A stretch of DNA of 64,000 nt. It comes from an uncultured Lutimaribacter sp. GTDB lineage: Bacteria; Pseudomonadota; Alphaproteobacteria; Rhodobacterales; Rhodobacteraceae. The position numbers and the translations under genes were made by a program. The DNA is taken from assembly GCA_913061505.1 (NCBI GenBank), contig CAJXSO010000013.1, positions 1 to 64,000 of the forward strand, in the 5' to 3' direction. Each line of letters begins with the position of its first letter. The stretch's first letter is position 1. Shown piece after piece: positions 53,300-61,678 of the stretch. The notes under the pieces are model-generated. The model searched no databases and was not told the DNA's origin. It was given only the letters and a program-made list of their open reading frames with translations.

Positions 53300-54811
53300 A
53301 TGGCAAACACACTCTACGACGCGCTTTTCCAGCGCTATCAGGGCCAGGAAACGGCGTTTATCACCTTGGCCGATGGCAGCGTGCTGTCGCATGGGGCCTT
53401 TGTGGGTATGGCGGCGCAGTTTGCGCATGTTTTGGGGCATTTGGGCCTGCGGCCCGGCGACAGGCTGGCCGTGCAAATTGCCAAATCACCCCAGGCCTTG
53501 GCGGTCTATGCAGCCTGTGTTCAGGCGGGGGTTATTTTTCTGCCCTTGAACACAGCCTATACCGCAGCCGAAGTGGCCTATTTCGTGGAAAACAGCGGTG
53601 CCAAACTGCTGATTTGCGATGCCGCCAATGCCAGCACCCTTTTGCCGGTGGCGCAGGCCGCTGGTGCCCAGCTTGAGGTGTTGAACGCCAATGGCACAGG
53701 CAGTTTTGCCGATCTGGCCGCAGATCAGCCGCTGGAATTTGCCACTGTGCCCCGCCAACCCGATGATTTGGCCGCGTTTTTATATACATCGGGCACCACC
53801 GGGCGCTCGAAAGGGGCGATGCTGACCCATGCCAACCTGCTATCTAACGCCGAGGTGCTGGCCGATAGCTGGCAGTTTTCTGACAAAGATGTGCTGATGC
53901 ATGCCTTGCCCATCTTTCACACACACGGGTTGTTTGTGGCCACAAATATCTGCCTTTTGTCGGGCGCGCAGATGCTTTTCTACCCCGGCTTCGATGTGCA
54001 GGCAATTTTGCGCGATATGCCCCGCGCCACCACCATGATGGGCGTGCCCACCTTTTACACCCGCCTGCTAGACCAGCCCGAATTCACCGCGCAGCTGGCA
54101 TCGGGGATGCGGCTGTTTATTTCAGGCTCGGCGCCTTTGCTGGCTGAAACCCATGTGCAATTCGAACAGCGCACAGGCCACCGCATATTGGAACGCTACG
54201 GCATGACTGAAACCAATATGAACACCTCGAACCCTTATCAGGGCGAGCGGCGCGCAGGCACAGTGGGCTTCCCCCTGCCCGGGGTCGAGCTGAAAATCAC
54301 CAGCCCAGACACTGGCGAAACCCTGCCACAGGGCGAGATTGGCCAGATCGAGGTGCGTGGGCCCAATGTGTTCAAAGGCTATTGGCAAATGCCCGAGAAA
54401 ACCCGCGAAGAGCTGCGCGAAGACGGGTTTTTCATCACCGGCGATCTGGGGATGATCGATGCCGATGGTTACGTGCATATTGTGGGCCGTGGCAAAGACC
54501 TGATCATTTCCGGGGGCTACAACATTTACCCCAAAGAGATAGAAGAGCTGCTAGATGCGCAGCCCGGCGTGCTGGAAAGCGCGGTCATCGGCGTGCCTCA
54601 CCCCGATTTTGGGGAAACACCCGTGGGCGTTTTGGCCCGGCAAAAGGGTGCCACCCCGGACGAGCCTGCCATTTTGCAGGCGCTGTCCAGCCAATTGGCG
54701 CGGTTCAAACACCCCCGGCGTTTGGTGGTGGTTGATGAATTGCCGCGCAATACGATGGGCAAGGTGCAAAAAAACATCCTGCGCGATACCTATAAAAACC
54801 TATTCGCCTAA
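53300..54811 (+). CDS. matB: Malonyl-CoA synthetase-like acyl-CoA ligase
   Basis: This ANL-superfamily ligase of about 503 residues has the P-loop YTSGTTGRSKGAMLTH, the A5 motif ERYGMTETNMNTSNP, the A7 region GDLGMIDADGYVHIVGR and the catalytic Lys in MGKVQKN. The IFHTHGLFVA and RYGMTETNMNTSNPYQGERR stretches are those of MatB, which makes malonyl-CoA from malonate, ATP and CoA. ATG 53300 has an AGGGGG site; earlier starts overlap the divergent transporter gene. No malonyl-CoA decarboxylase (matA) is adjacent, and methylmalonate is a possible alternative substrate. Confidence 0.86.
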   Translation: MANTLYDALFQRYQGQETAFITLADGSVLSHGAFVGMAAQFAHVLGHLGLRPGDRLAVQIAKSPQALAVYAACVQAGVIFLPLNTAYTAAEVAYFVENSGAKLLICDAANASTLLPVAQAAGAQLEVLNANGTGSFADLAADQPLEFATVPRQPDDLAAFLYTSGTTGRSKGAMLTHANLLSNAEVLADSWQFSDKDVLMHALPIFHTHGLFVATNICLLSGAQMLFYPGFDVQAILRDMPRATTMMGVPTFYTRLLDQPEFTAQLASGMRLFISGSAPLLAETHVQFEQRTGHRILERYGMTETNMNTSNPYQGERRAGTVGFPLPGVELKITSPDTGETLPQGEIGQIEVRGPNVFKGYWQMPEKTREELREDGFFITGDLGMIDADGYVHIVGRGKDLIISGGYNIYPKEIEELLDAQPGVLESAVIGVPHPDFGETPVGVLARQKGATPDEPAILQALSSQLARFKHPRRLVVVDELPRNTMGKVQKNILRDTYKNLFA

Positions 54812-54852
54812 AACCCCGGTTTGGGGGTGGGCCAACCAAAAGGGGCGCGCTG

Positions 54853-57036
54853 ATGCTGCCTGATATACCCCTAACCCGCGATCTGGTGTTGGTGGGCGGT
54901 GGCCATACCCACGCACTGGTGTTGCGAATGTGGGCCATGCGCCCGCTGCCCGGTGTGCGGCTGACGGTGATCAACCCGGGGCCCACTGCGCCTTATTCGG
55001 GCATGTTGCCAGGCCATATCGCGGGCCATTACAGCCGCGATCAGCTAGATATCGATCTGGTGCAATTGGCCCGCGCTGCCGGGGCGCGGCTGCTATTGGG
55101 CCGGGCCTGCGGCATAGATCGCGGGGCAAAGCAGGTGCTGTTGCAGGGCCAGCCGCCGGTGGCCTATGATGTGGCCTCGATCGATATTGGTATCACTGCG
55201 GAAATGCCGCAAATGCCGGGGTTTCAACAGCATGCCGTGCCGGTCAAACCGCTGGATCGCTATGCCGAAGCCTGGCAAGATTTTCTGGCCGATGTGGGCG
55301 CAGGCCGCCGCCCGCCAACTGTGGCGGTGATTGGCGGCGGCATTGCGGGGGTTGAATTGGCCATGGCCATGGCCCATGCGCTGCGGGGCCTTGGGGCTAA
55401 TCCGCAGGTGCATGTTTACGAACGTGGGCAGGCCTTGGCCGGGGTGCCGCGCCGCACGGGCCATCATCTGCAGGCGGAAATGGCTGCGCAGGATGTGCAG
55501 CTGCATCTGGGCTGTGGCGTGGCGCAGGTGGTGCCCGGCGCCGTGCAACTGCCAGATGGCAGCCAGCACCCCGCAGGGTTTATTCTGGGCGCCGCGGGCG
55601 CGGTGCCGCATTCTTGGGTGGCCAGCACCGACCTGCCGCAAAGCGAGGGCTTTATCAGCGTTGACACCCATTTGCAGGTTTTGGGCGACCCCAGTGTTTT
55701 TGCCGTGGGCGATTGCGCCAGCATTCAGGGCCATCCACGGCCCAAGGCGGGGGTTTTTGCGGTGCGCGCCGCCCCGTTTTTGTTTCAAAATCTCAGGGCG
55801 GCCTTGGGGGCGGGGCACATGCGCCGCTTTGTGCCGCAGCGCGATTATCTAAAGCTGGTATCGCTGGGCGGCCAGCGCGCCTTGGCCGAAAAGCTGGGCG
55901 TGGCGCTAAAGGGGCGATGGCTGTGGGCGTTGAAAAACCGCATCGATACGCAGTTTATGGCGCGGCTTTGCGACCTGCCCGCCATGGCGCCCCCCGCCCC
56001 GCCAGCAGATATGGCCCAAGATGTGGCCGAGATGCTGCAAGACAAACCGCTATGCGGGGGCTGTGGGGCCAAGGTGGGCCATGGCGTGCTGGGGCAGGCG
56101 CTGGCCGGGCTAAACCAGCCACCCCGGGCCGATATTCTGGCAGGCCCCGGCGATGATGCGGCGGTGCTGCGTGTGGGGGGCGAAACCCAGGTGCTGACAA
56201 CCGACCACCTGCGCGCCTTTATCCACGATCCGCGGCAGATGGCGCAGATTACCGCAGTGCACGCGCTGGGCGATATCTGGGCGATGGGCGCCCGCCCACA
56301 GGCGGTTCTGGCGCAGATCGTGCTGCCGCGTATGGCGCCCGCCCTGCAGGCCCGCAGCCTGGCCGAAATCATGCAAGCCGCAGCAGCGGTTTTCACCGCC
56401 GAGGGTGCGCAGATTGTGGGCGGGCACACCACCATGGGCGCCGAGCTGACGATCGGGTTTTCCATCACCGGCCTGATGCCAACAGACCAGCCCGCCATCA
56501 CCGTGGCAGGCGCGCGGCCAGGCGATATGCTGGTGCTGACCCGGCCCATCGGCACGGGCACGATTTTGGCAGCCCATATGCAAGGCGCTGCAAGGGGGCG
56601 TGATGTGACCCTGATGCTGGCTGAAATGGCCCGGCCACAGGGCCCGGCCGCCGCGCTTTTGCGCCCTGTGGCCCATGCCATGACCGATGTGACGGGCTTT
56701 GGCCTGGCGGGCCACCTGGGCCAGATCTGCCATGCCTCGGGGCTGTCGGCGCAGCTGGATTTGGGGCAAATTCCGCTCTACCAAGGTGCGGCCGCATTGG
56801 CGGGTGCCGGGCATCATTCGACCCTAATGCAGGCGAATATGGATGCAATGCCGGTTTTTGGCCCCGATGGCCCGCAAACCCGCCTGCTTTATGATCCGCA
56901 AACCGCGGGTGGGCTATTGGCGGCGGTGCCCCAGCCCCAGGCCGATGCGGTTTTGGGGGCGCTGAAACAGGCCGGTTTCGAGGCGGCAATCATTGGCCAG
57001 CTATCTGCCGGGCCAGTCTCTATTTCCCTGTTATAG
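54853..57036 (+). CDS. selD: Selenide, water dikinase fused to an NADH-dehydrogenase-like flavoprotein
   Basis: This is a 727-residue fusion. Residues 1 to about 380 form a pyridine-nucleotide-disulfide/NDH-2-like flavoprotein (LVLVGGGHTHALVLRMW, VAVIGGGIAGVELAMAMAHA, then VFAVGDCASI). From about 395 to the end is selenophosphate synthetase, with the active-site pair Cys404/Lys407 in CGGCGAKVG and the ATP-binding GPGDDAAVL. The Cys codon is TGT, so no selenocysteine is used. SelD makes selenophosphate from selenide and ATP; the flavoprotein half may supply or handle reduced selenium. Such fusions are known in bacteria. It converges on the SelU gene with a 17-base overlap. Confidence 0.9.
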   Translation: MLPDIPLTRDLVLVGGGHTHALVLRMWAMRPLPGVRLTVINPGPTAPYSGMLPGHIAGHYSRDQLDIDLVQLARAAGARLLLGRACGIDRGAKQVLLQGQPPVAYDVASIDIGITAEMPQMPGFQQHAVPVKPLDRYAEAWQDFLADVGAGRRPPTVAVIGGGIAGVELAMAMAHALRGLGANPQVHVYERGQALAGVPRRTGHHLQAEMAAQDVQLHLGCGVAQVVPGAVQLPDGSQHPAGFILGAAGAVPHSWVASTDLPQSEGFISVDTHLQVLGDPSVFAVGDCASIQGHPRPKAGVFAVRAAPFLFQNLRAALGAGHMRRFVPQRDYLKLVSLGGQRALAEKLGVALKGRWLWALKNRIDTQFMARLCDLPAMAPPAPPADMAQDVAEMLQDKPLCGGCGAKVGHGVLGQALAGLNQPPRADILAGPGDDAAVLRVGGETQVLTTDHLRAFIHDPRQMAQITAVHALGDIWAMGARPQAVLAQIVLPRMAPALQARSLAEIMQAAAAVFTAEGAQIVGGHTTMGAELTIGFSITGLMPTDQPAITVAGARPGDMLVLTRPIGTGTILAAHMQGAARGRDVTLMLAEMARPQGPAAALLRPVAHAMTDVTGFGLAGHLGQICHASGLSAQLDLGQIPLYQGAAALAGAGHHSTLMQANMDAMPVFGPDGPQTRLLYDPQTAGGLLAAVPQPQADAVLGALKQAGFEAAIIGQLSAGPVSISLL

Positions 57037-58063
57037 AGACTATTTCCACCGCTGCGGCCTGTAACGCGGGGGGCTGCATATTGGCCAGGGGTACATGGGC
57101 AACAGCCGCTGCGCGGCTGGCCGCCTTTTTGCCATAGCGCGGGTCGTAATGCTGGGCGATCAACTGTTCGGCAAGCGGCACAAACTGGCGGTTTCGTGCC
57201 ATGTCTTGCCATGCCTCTAGCTGTTCGGCGCTGTGATAGGGGCGCAGCGCCTGCAGGGTTTCGGCCAGCCGCTGCGCATCGCTGGTGATCTCGGTATAGC
57301 GATGTGCCAAAAACTGCGCGCGGCTGGGCAAATCTGCGTGCACCACCACCCGCTTGGCAGCTTGCATGGCTTGCCACAGCATGGGCGGCAGCAGCAGATC
57401 GCCCACTTTGTAACTTTCGGCCTCGATATAGAGCGGGCGTTCGGGCTGTGCCTGGGCCAGCGCCATTGCGATGCGCGATTCAAACATCTTTTGCGCCGGT
57501 TGCGCGCCCATGTTGCCAAACACCGACCCGCGGTGATTGGCCATGCCTTCTAAATCCAGCACCTGCGCGCCGATCTGCGCCAAATGCGCCAGAATTTCGG
57601 TTTTCGCAGACCCCGTGCCGCCATCGACCAACACAATGGGCTGGGCGACGGGCTGATGATAAAGCGCCTGCACAACCAAGCGGCGATAGGCCTTGTAGCC
57701 GCCCTTTACAACATCGGCGCGCCAGCCGATTTGCTGCAAGATCGAGGTGAACGAGCCCGAACGCTGCCCGCCGCGCCAACAATAGACCAAGGGGCGCCAG
57801 CCCCCGGGCATGGTGGCCAAGGGCCCATCAAGGTGCTGGGCGGCATTGCGCGCCACCATCGCCGCGCCAATTTTGCGCGCTTTGAACGGGTCTTCCTGTT
57901 TGTAAATCGTGCCAACGATCGCGCGTTCTGCATTGCTGAGCGCAGGCAGGTTGATAGCCCCTGGCACGTGGTCTTCGGCATATTCCGCGGGCGAGCGCAC
58001 ATCGATAACGGTATCAAAGGGCAGCCCGGCCAGCATGCGCAGCGATGTCAGGTCTTGGGGCAC
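57020..58063 (-). CDS. selU: tRNA 2-selenouridine synthase (SelU/MnmH)
   Basis: This protein of about 347 residues has an N-terminal rhodanese domain (residues 1-125, active Cys95 in VYCWRGGQRSGS) and a C-terminal P-loop domain (Walker A DGGTGSAKTE at 147-156). It converts 2-thiouridine at the tRNA wobble position to 2-selenouridine through a geranylated intermediate, using the selenophosphate made by SelD. GTG 58063 was chosen because AAAGGAG precedes it; the longer frame from 58138 runs back with no site. Its 3' end overlaps the convergent selD gene. Confidence 0.92.
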   Translation of the reverse strand: MPQDLTSLRMLAGLPFDTVIDVRSPAEYAEDHVPGAINLPALSNAERAIVGTIYKQEDPFKARKIGAAMVARNAAQHLDGPLATMPGGWRPLVYCWRGGQRSGSFTSILQQIGWRADVVKGGYKAYRRLVVQALYHQPVAQPIVLVDGGTGSAKTEILAHLAQIGAQVLDLEGMANHRGSVFGNMGAQPAQKMFESRIAMALAQAQPERPLYIEAESYKVGDLLLPPMLWQAMQAAKRVVVHADLPSRAQFLAHRYTEITSDAQRLAETLQALRPYHSAEQLEAWQDMARNRQFVPLAEQLIAQHYDPRYGKKAASRAAAVAHVPLANMQPPALQAAAVEIVSITGK

Positions 58064-58186
58064 TGTGCTCTCCTTTGGGTGGGTGTGTATTGCCACAGCC
58101 GCCCAGCGCCGCCAAGGGGGGCTGGAAAGGCTTGGCAATTGGGGGTTTTTTGCCTATCGGGGCGGCATGCGTAAATGGGCAAAACA

Positions 58187-58738
58187 ATGTCAGATCTAAT
58201 CCCGGCATGGGTGAACGGGGTGTTGCAGCCAGTGGAAAAGCTGGCGGTGCACCAGCGTGCGTTGCGCCATCGTGCGGTATCGGTTTTTGTTGTGGCACAG
58301 GGGCGGTTGCTGGTGCAGCGCCGGGCCATGGGCAAATATCATACGCCCGGTTTGTGGGCCAACACCTGTTGCACCCACCCCCATTGGGGCGAGGATGACA
58401 TGGCATGCGCCCAGCGCCGCCTGCAGCAAGAGCTGGGCATCACCGGCCTTGCCCTGCAGCCGCGCGGCACGGTGGAATACAGCGCCGATGTGGGCAATGG
58501 CCTGCACGAACACGAGGTGGTGGCGCTGTTTTTGGGGCAGGCCAGCCCTGATGTGCCGCTCGCGCCCAACCCCAACGAGGTGATGCAAACCCGTTGGGTG
58601 CATATGTCTGAACTGATGGCAGAGCTGTCGGAAACGCCAGATATCTATACGCCGTGGATGCGTATCTATATGGCAGAGCACGCAGAGCGGATTTTTGGAA
58701 TAAACGGAGCGGCAGATGACCGAGGCGGAAACCTATAA
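58187..58738 (+). CDS. idi: Isopentenyl-diphosphate delta-isomerase, type I
   Basis: This Nudix-fold isomerase of about 183 residues has the active-site Cys in LWANTCCTHPHWGED, the Nudix segment ACAQRRLQQELGITG and the metal/acid residues in HEHEVVALF. It interconverts IPP and DMAPP, feeding carotenoid, quinone and (bacterio)chlorophyll side-chain synthesis. ATG 58187 matches the usual family N-terminus (SDLIPAWVNG); ATG 58175 is possible. The 3' end overlaps cobO by 23 bases. Confidence 0.92.
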   Translation: MSDLIPAWVNGVLQPVEKLAVHQRALRHRAVSVFVVAQGRLLVQRRAMGKYHTPGLWANTCCTHPHWGEDDMACAQRRLQQELGITGLALQPRGTVEYSADVGNGLHEHEVVALFLGQASPDVPLAPNPNEVMQTRWVHMSELMAELSETPDIYTPWMRIYMAEHAERIFGINGAADDRGGNL

Positions 58739-59315
58739 AGCAAAGATGCAAGCGGTGCAGCAGGCGCATCGTGAAAAGCAACAGGAATTGCGCGACCCCG
58801 AGAAAGGGCTGGTGTTGGTGCATACTGGCAATGGCAAGGGTAAATCCTCGTCTGCCTTTGGCGTGGCCATTCGCGCGCTGGGCTGGGGCCAACGCGTGGG
58901 TGTGGTGCAGTTTATCAAGGGCAAATGGAAAACTGGCGAAAAGCAGTTTTTCGACCAGCTGGGCCAGGTGGATTGGCACATGATGGGCGAGGGGTTTACC
59001 TGGGATACCCAAGATAAAGAGCGCGATCGCCTTGCCGCCGAGGCCGCATTGGCCAAAGGCGCCGCCATGATGGCATCGGGCGATTACGACCTGATCATCA
59101 TGGACGAGATCAACATTTCCCTGCGCTATTCCCAAATCACCCCGGCCGCAGTGATTGCAGCGCTTGATGCCCGCGCACCCAAAACCGGCGTTATCCTGAC
59201 AGGCCGCGATGCCCCGGTGGAAATCTGCGATTACGCCGATCTGGTTTCGGTGATCGAAGAGGTGAAACACCCCTACAAAGCCGGCATCAAAGCCCAACGC
59301 GGGGTTGATTTTTAG
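58716..59315 (+). CDS. cobO: Cob(I)yrinic acid a,c-diamide adenosyltransferase
   Basis: This 199-residue CobO/BtuR/CobA family protein has the ATP loop VHTGNGKGKSSSAFG near residue 31 and the corrinoid-side landmarks VVQFIKGKWKTGEKQF, LIIMDEINISLRY and VILTGRDAPVEICDYADLV. It adds the adenosyl group to reduced corrinoid in B12 synthesis or salvage. The family's N-terminal helical cap is present. It overlaps idi and is followed by a terminator. Confidence 0.93.
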   Translation: MTEAETYKAKMQAVQQAHREKQQELRDPEKGLVLVHTGNGKGKSSSAFGVAIRALGWGQRVGVVQFIKGKWKTGEKQFFDQLGQVDWHMMGEGFTWDTQDKERDRLAAEAALAKGAAMMASGDYDLIIMDEINISLRYSQITPAAVIAALDARAPKTGVILTGRDAPVEICDYADLVSVIEEVKHPYKAGIKAQRGVDF

Positions 59316-59343
59316 GGGGTTGGGTCAAAGGCTGCCGCAACAA

Positions 59344-59375
59344 AAAACACCCCACAGTTGCCTGCGGGGTGTTTT
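59344..59375. terminator. Bidirectional Rho-independent terminator
   Basis: AAAACACCCC pairs with GGGGTGTTTT around a short inner CAG/CTG stem, and T-rich flanks lie on both strands. It separates the converging cobO (plus) and ilvE (minus) genes. Confidence 0.88.
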
Positions 59376-59394
59376 CTTGTTTCTGGCGCTTTGC

Positions 59395-60261
59395 TTAGCT
59401 GCGCACCAGCTTTTCGTAATCTTCTGCAATCTCGCGCGTCAGGGCGCCCACCTCGAAGGTGTAATCGCCGATCTGGCCTACGGGTGTTACCTCGGCTGCG
59501 GTGCCTGTCAGCCAGCATTGCTGGAAATCGGCCAGCTCGTCGGGCATGATGTGGCGTTCGTGCACTGTTATGCCTTTGGCCTGCAGCATGCCAATCACGG
59601 TTTGGCGGGTGATGCCGTTTAGAATGGAATCGGGGATGGGGGTGTGCACCTCGCCATCTTTCACGAAAAACACGTTGGCGCCGGTGGCTTCGGCCACGTA
59701 ACCGCGGTAATCCATGAACAGCGCGTCCGAGCAGCCCTTAGCCTCGGCCGCGTGTTTGGACATGGTGCAAATCATGTATAGCCCCGCAGCTTTGGCGGCG
59801 GTGGGGATGGTTTCGGGCGAGGGGCGTTTCCATTTTGCGATGTCCAGCTTGGCGCCTTTCATTTTGGCGTCGCCATAATAGGCGCCCCATTCCCAGCCAG
59901 CCACCGCCAGGCGCACGGGGTTGCGGCTGGACGATACGCCCATATCCTCGCCAGCGCCCCGCCATGCCACTGCGCGCACATAGGCATCTGTCCAGCCATT
60001 TGCCTTGAGCATGGCGTATTTTGCCTCTTCGATCTGCTCGACGGTATAGGGAATGGGCATATCCAGCAGCTCGCCCGATTTCAGCAGGCGCTGCGAATGC
60101 TCGCGCGATTTAAAGATCGTGCCATTATAGCAGCGCTCGCCCTCGAACACCGAGCTGGCGTAATGCAGCGCGTGGCTTAGAATATGGACGTTGGCATCGC
60201 GCCACTCCACCAGCTTGCCATCCATCCAGATCTTGCCATCGCGGTCGTCATACCCAGCCAT
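59395..60261 (-). CDS. ilvE: Branched-chain amino acid aminotransferase
   Basis: This PLP-dependent fold-type IV aminotransferase of about 288 residues has the sequence start GKIWMDGKLVEWRDANVHIL, HYASSVFEGERCY, the Schiff-base Lys in IPTAAKAAGLY, GYVAEATGANVFFV and SILNGITRQTVI. It makes valine, leucine and isoleucine from their 2-oxo acids in the cytoplasm. ATG 60261 follows GGAGG; the frame extends to 60300 without a second site. It is a single-gene unit divergent from the petP-like gene. Confidence 0.92.
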   Translation of the reverse strand: MAGYDDRDGKIWMDGKLVEWRDANVHILSHALHYASSVFEGERCYNGTIFKSREHSQRLLKSGELLDMPIPYTVEQIEEAKYAMLKANGWTDAYVRAVAWRGAGEDMGVSSSRNPVRLAVAGWEWGAYYGDAKMKGAKLDIAKWKRPSPETIPTAAKAAGLYMICTMSKHAAEAKGCSDALFMDYRGYVAEATGANVFFVKDGEVHTPIPDSILNGITRQTVIGMLQAKGITVHERHIMPDELADFQQCWLTGTAAEVTPVGQIGDYTFEVGALTREIAEDYEKLVRS

Positions 60262-60422
60262 TTGCGCCTCCATCAGCCAGCTTTTGCATAAGTTGCGCAT
60301 TTTAAGACCGCTTCGGTCATAATATTGCGCAGAAACTGCGATTCGCTACCAGTTCACACTTGGAATGTCAACAAGGCTGACATAAACTGCCCGGCAGATT
60401 GGCCAATCGCAAAGGAGGCCCC

Positions 60423-60920
60423 ATGTCTGACCCAGCCCTCGGGGAAAACCTGCTGTTTCTCACCGATGAACAGTTGCGCCAAGGGATCGAGGCGATGTTT
60501 TTTGCCTATCGTGGGTTCACCGCCGACCCTGATCGTATCTTGGCCGATATGGAATATGGCCGGGCCCATCACCGCGCCGTGCATTTCATCAACCGTGCGC
60601 CCGGCACCACGGTGAATAACCTATTGGCGATTTTGGGGGTTACCAAGCAATCGCTGAACCGCGTCTTGCGCACACTGATCGAAGATGGCCTGGTGGAAAG
60701 CCGCGTGGGCACCGCTGATAAACGCGAGCGGCATTTGTTTCTAACAGATGATGGCCGCGCGCTGGAACAGCGCCTGTCTGACGCCCAACGCGCCCGGATG
60801 CGTGCCGCCTATCGTGCAGCAGGCCCACAGGCTGTGGCCGGCTTTCGGCAGGTTCTCGAGGCAATGATGGACGCAGATATGCGCCGCCGCTATCTTGCCC
60901 TAAAGGAGAGCGGAGCGTGA
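60423..60920 (+). CDS. petP: MarR-family transcriptional regulator (PetP-like)
   Basis: This 165-residue MarR-type winged-helix protein has its recognition region in NNLLAILGVTKQSLNRVLRT and its wing in RVGTADKRERHLFLTDDG. ATG 60423 follows AAAGGAGG. It overlaps the next gene, a response regulator, by four bases (GTGA). This MarR-plus-response-regulator order is that of petP-petR described upstream of the cytochrome bc1 genes in Rhodobacter capsulatus, where both are needed for bc1 expression. No petABC genes are adjacent here. Confidence 0.85.
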   Translation: MSDPALGENLLFLTDEQLRQGIEAMFFAYRGFTADPDRILADMEYGRAHHRAVHFINRAPGTTVNNLLAILGVTKQSLNRVLRTLIEDGLVESRVGTADKRERHLFLTDDGRALEQRLSDAQRARMRAAYRAAGPQAVAGFRQVLEAMMDADMRRRYLALKESGA

Positions 60921-61630
60921 GCGACATCGATGCCCATTTGCTGATCGTGGATGACGACCAGCGCATTCGTGCATTGCTGGCCCAATTTCTGCTGCGCAAC
61001 GGTTTTTTGGTCTCTACCGCCCGCGATGCGGCCCATGCCCGGCGTTTGCTGGCGGGCCTGGAATTTGATTTGATCGTTCTCGATGTCATGATGCCCGGCG
61101 AAGACGGGATCAGCCTGGCACATGCCATTCGCGAGAAAATGCAAACCCCCATCATGCTGTTGACCGCCAAGGGCGAAACCGAAGATCGCATCAAGGGGCT
61201 GGAAGCCGGCGCCGATGATTATCTGGCAAAACCGTTCGAGCCGCGCGAATTGCTGCTGCGTATCAACGCCATTTTGCGCCGCATGCCCGAGGTGGCAGAA
61301 ACGGCAATGGCGCCCAAAGTGCTGCATCTGGGCCAAATTCGCTACGATATCGAGCGTGGTGAAATGTGGCAGGGCGATCAGCCTGTGCGCCTGACCGCCA
61401 CCGAGGCGCAGTTGATGCGCATTTTCGCCAGTATGCCGGGCCACCCCATCAGCCGCCAAAAGCTGGTCGAGGATTTGGGCCGTGGTGGTGCCGCCCAAGG
61501 TGGGCAGGCCCAAGAGCGCGCCGTTGATGTGCAAATCACCCGCCTGCGCCGCAAAATAGAGACAGACCCAAAGCAACCGCGCTATTTGCAAACGGTGCGC
61601 GGCGCCGGTTACATGTTGGCCACCGATTAG
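60917..61630 (+). CDS. petR: OmpR-family response regulator (PetR-like)
   Basis: This 237-residue protein has a receiver domain (acidic pocket VDDDQR near residue 10, phosphoacceptor Asp in VLDVMMPGEDG near 57, Lys in LTAKGE) and a C-terminal winged helix (about 135-235, ending YLQTVRGAGYMLA). The start is GTG 60917, overlapping the petP stop. No sensor kinase is encoded next to it, so it is an orphan regulator, as is PetR. Confidence 0.88.
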   Translation: MSDIDAHLLIVDDDQRIRALLAQFLLRNGFLVSTARDAAHARRLLAGLEFDLIVLDVMMPGEDGISLAHAIREKMQTPIMLLTAKGETEDRIKGLEAGADDYLAKPFEPRELLLRINAILRRMPEVAETAMAPKVLHLGQIRYDIERGEMWQGDQPVRLTATEAQLMRIFASMPGHPISRQKLVEDLGRGGAAQGGQAQERAVDVQITRLRRKIETDPKQPRYLQTVRGAGYMLATD

Positions 61631-61678
61631 CCGGGTTTTTGGCCGCTACCGGCTCTGATACCGTGATTAGAGACTGAT

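Noticed and set aside
59344-59375. Leader peptide/attenuator for ilvE
   Set aside because: The hairpin is at the 3' end of ilvE (minus strand), so it is a terminator shared with cobO. No branched-chain-rich leader peptide is visible upstream of 60261.
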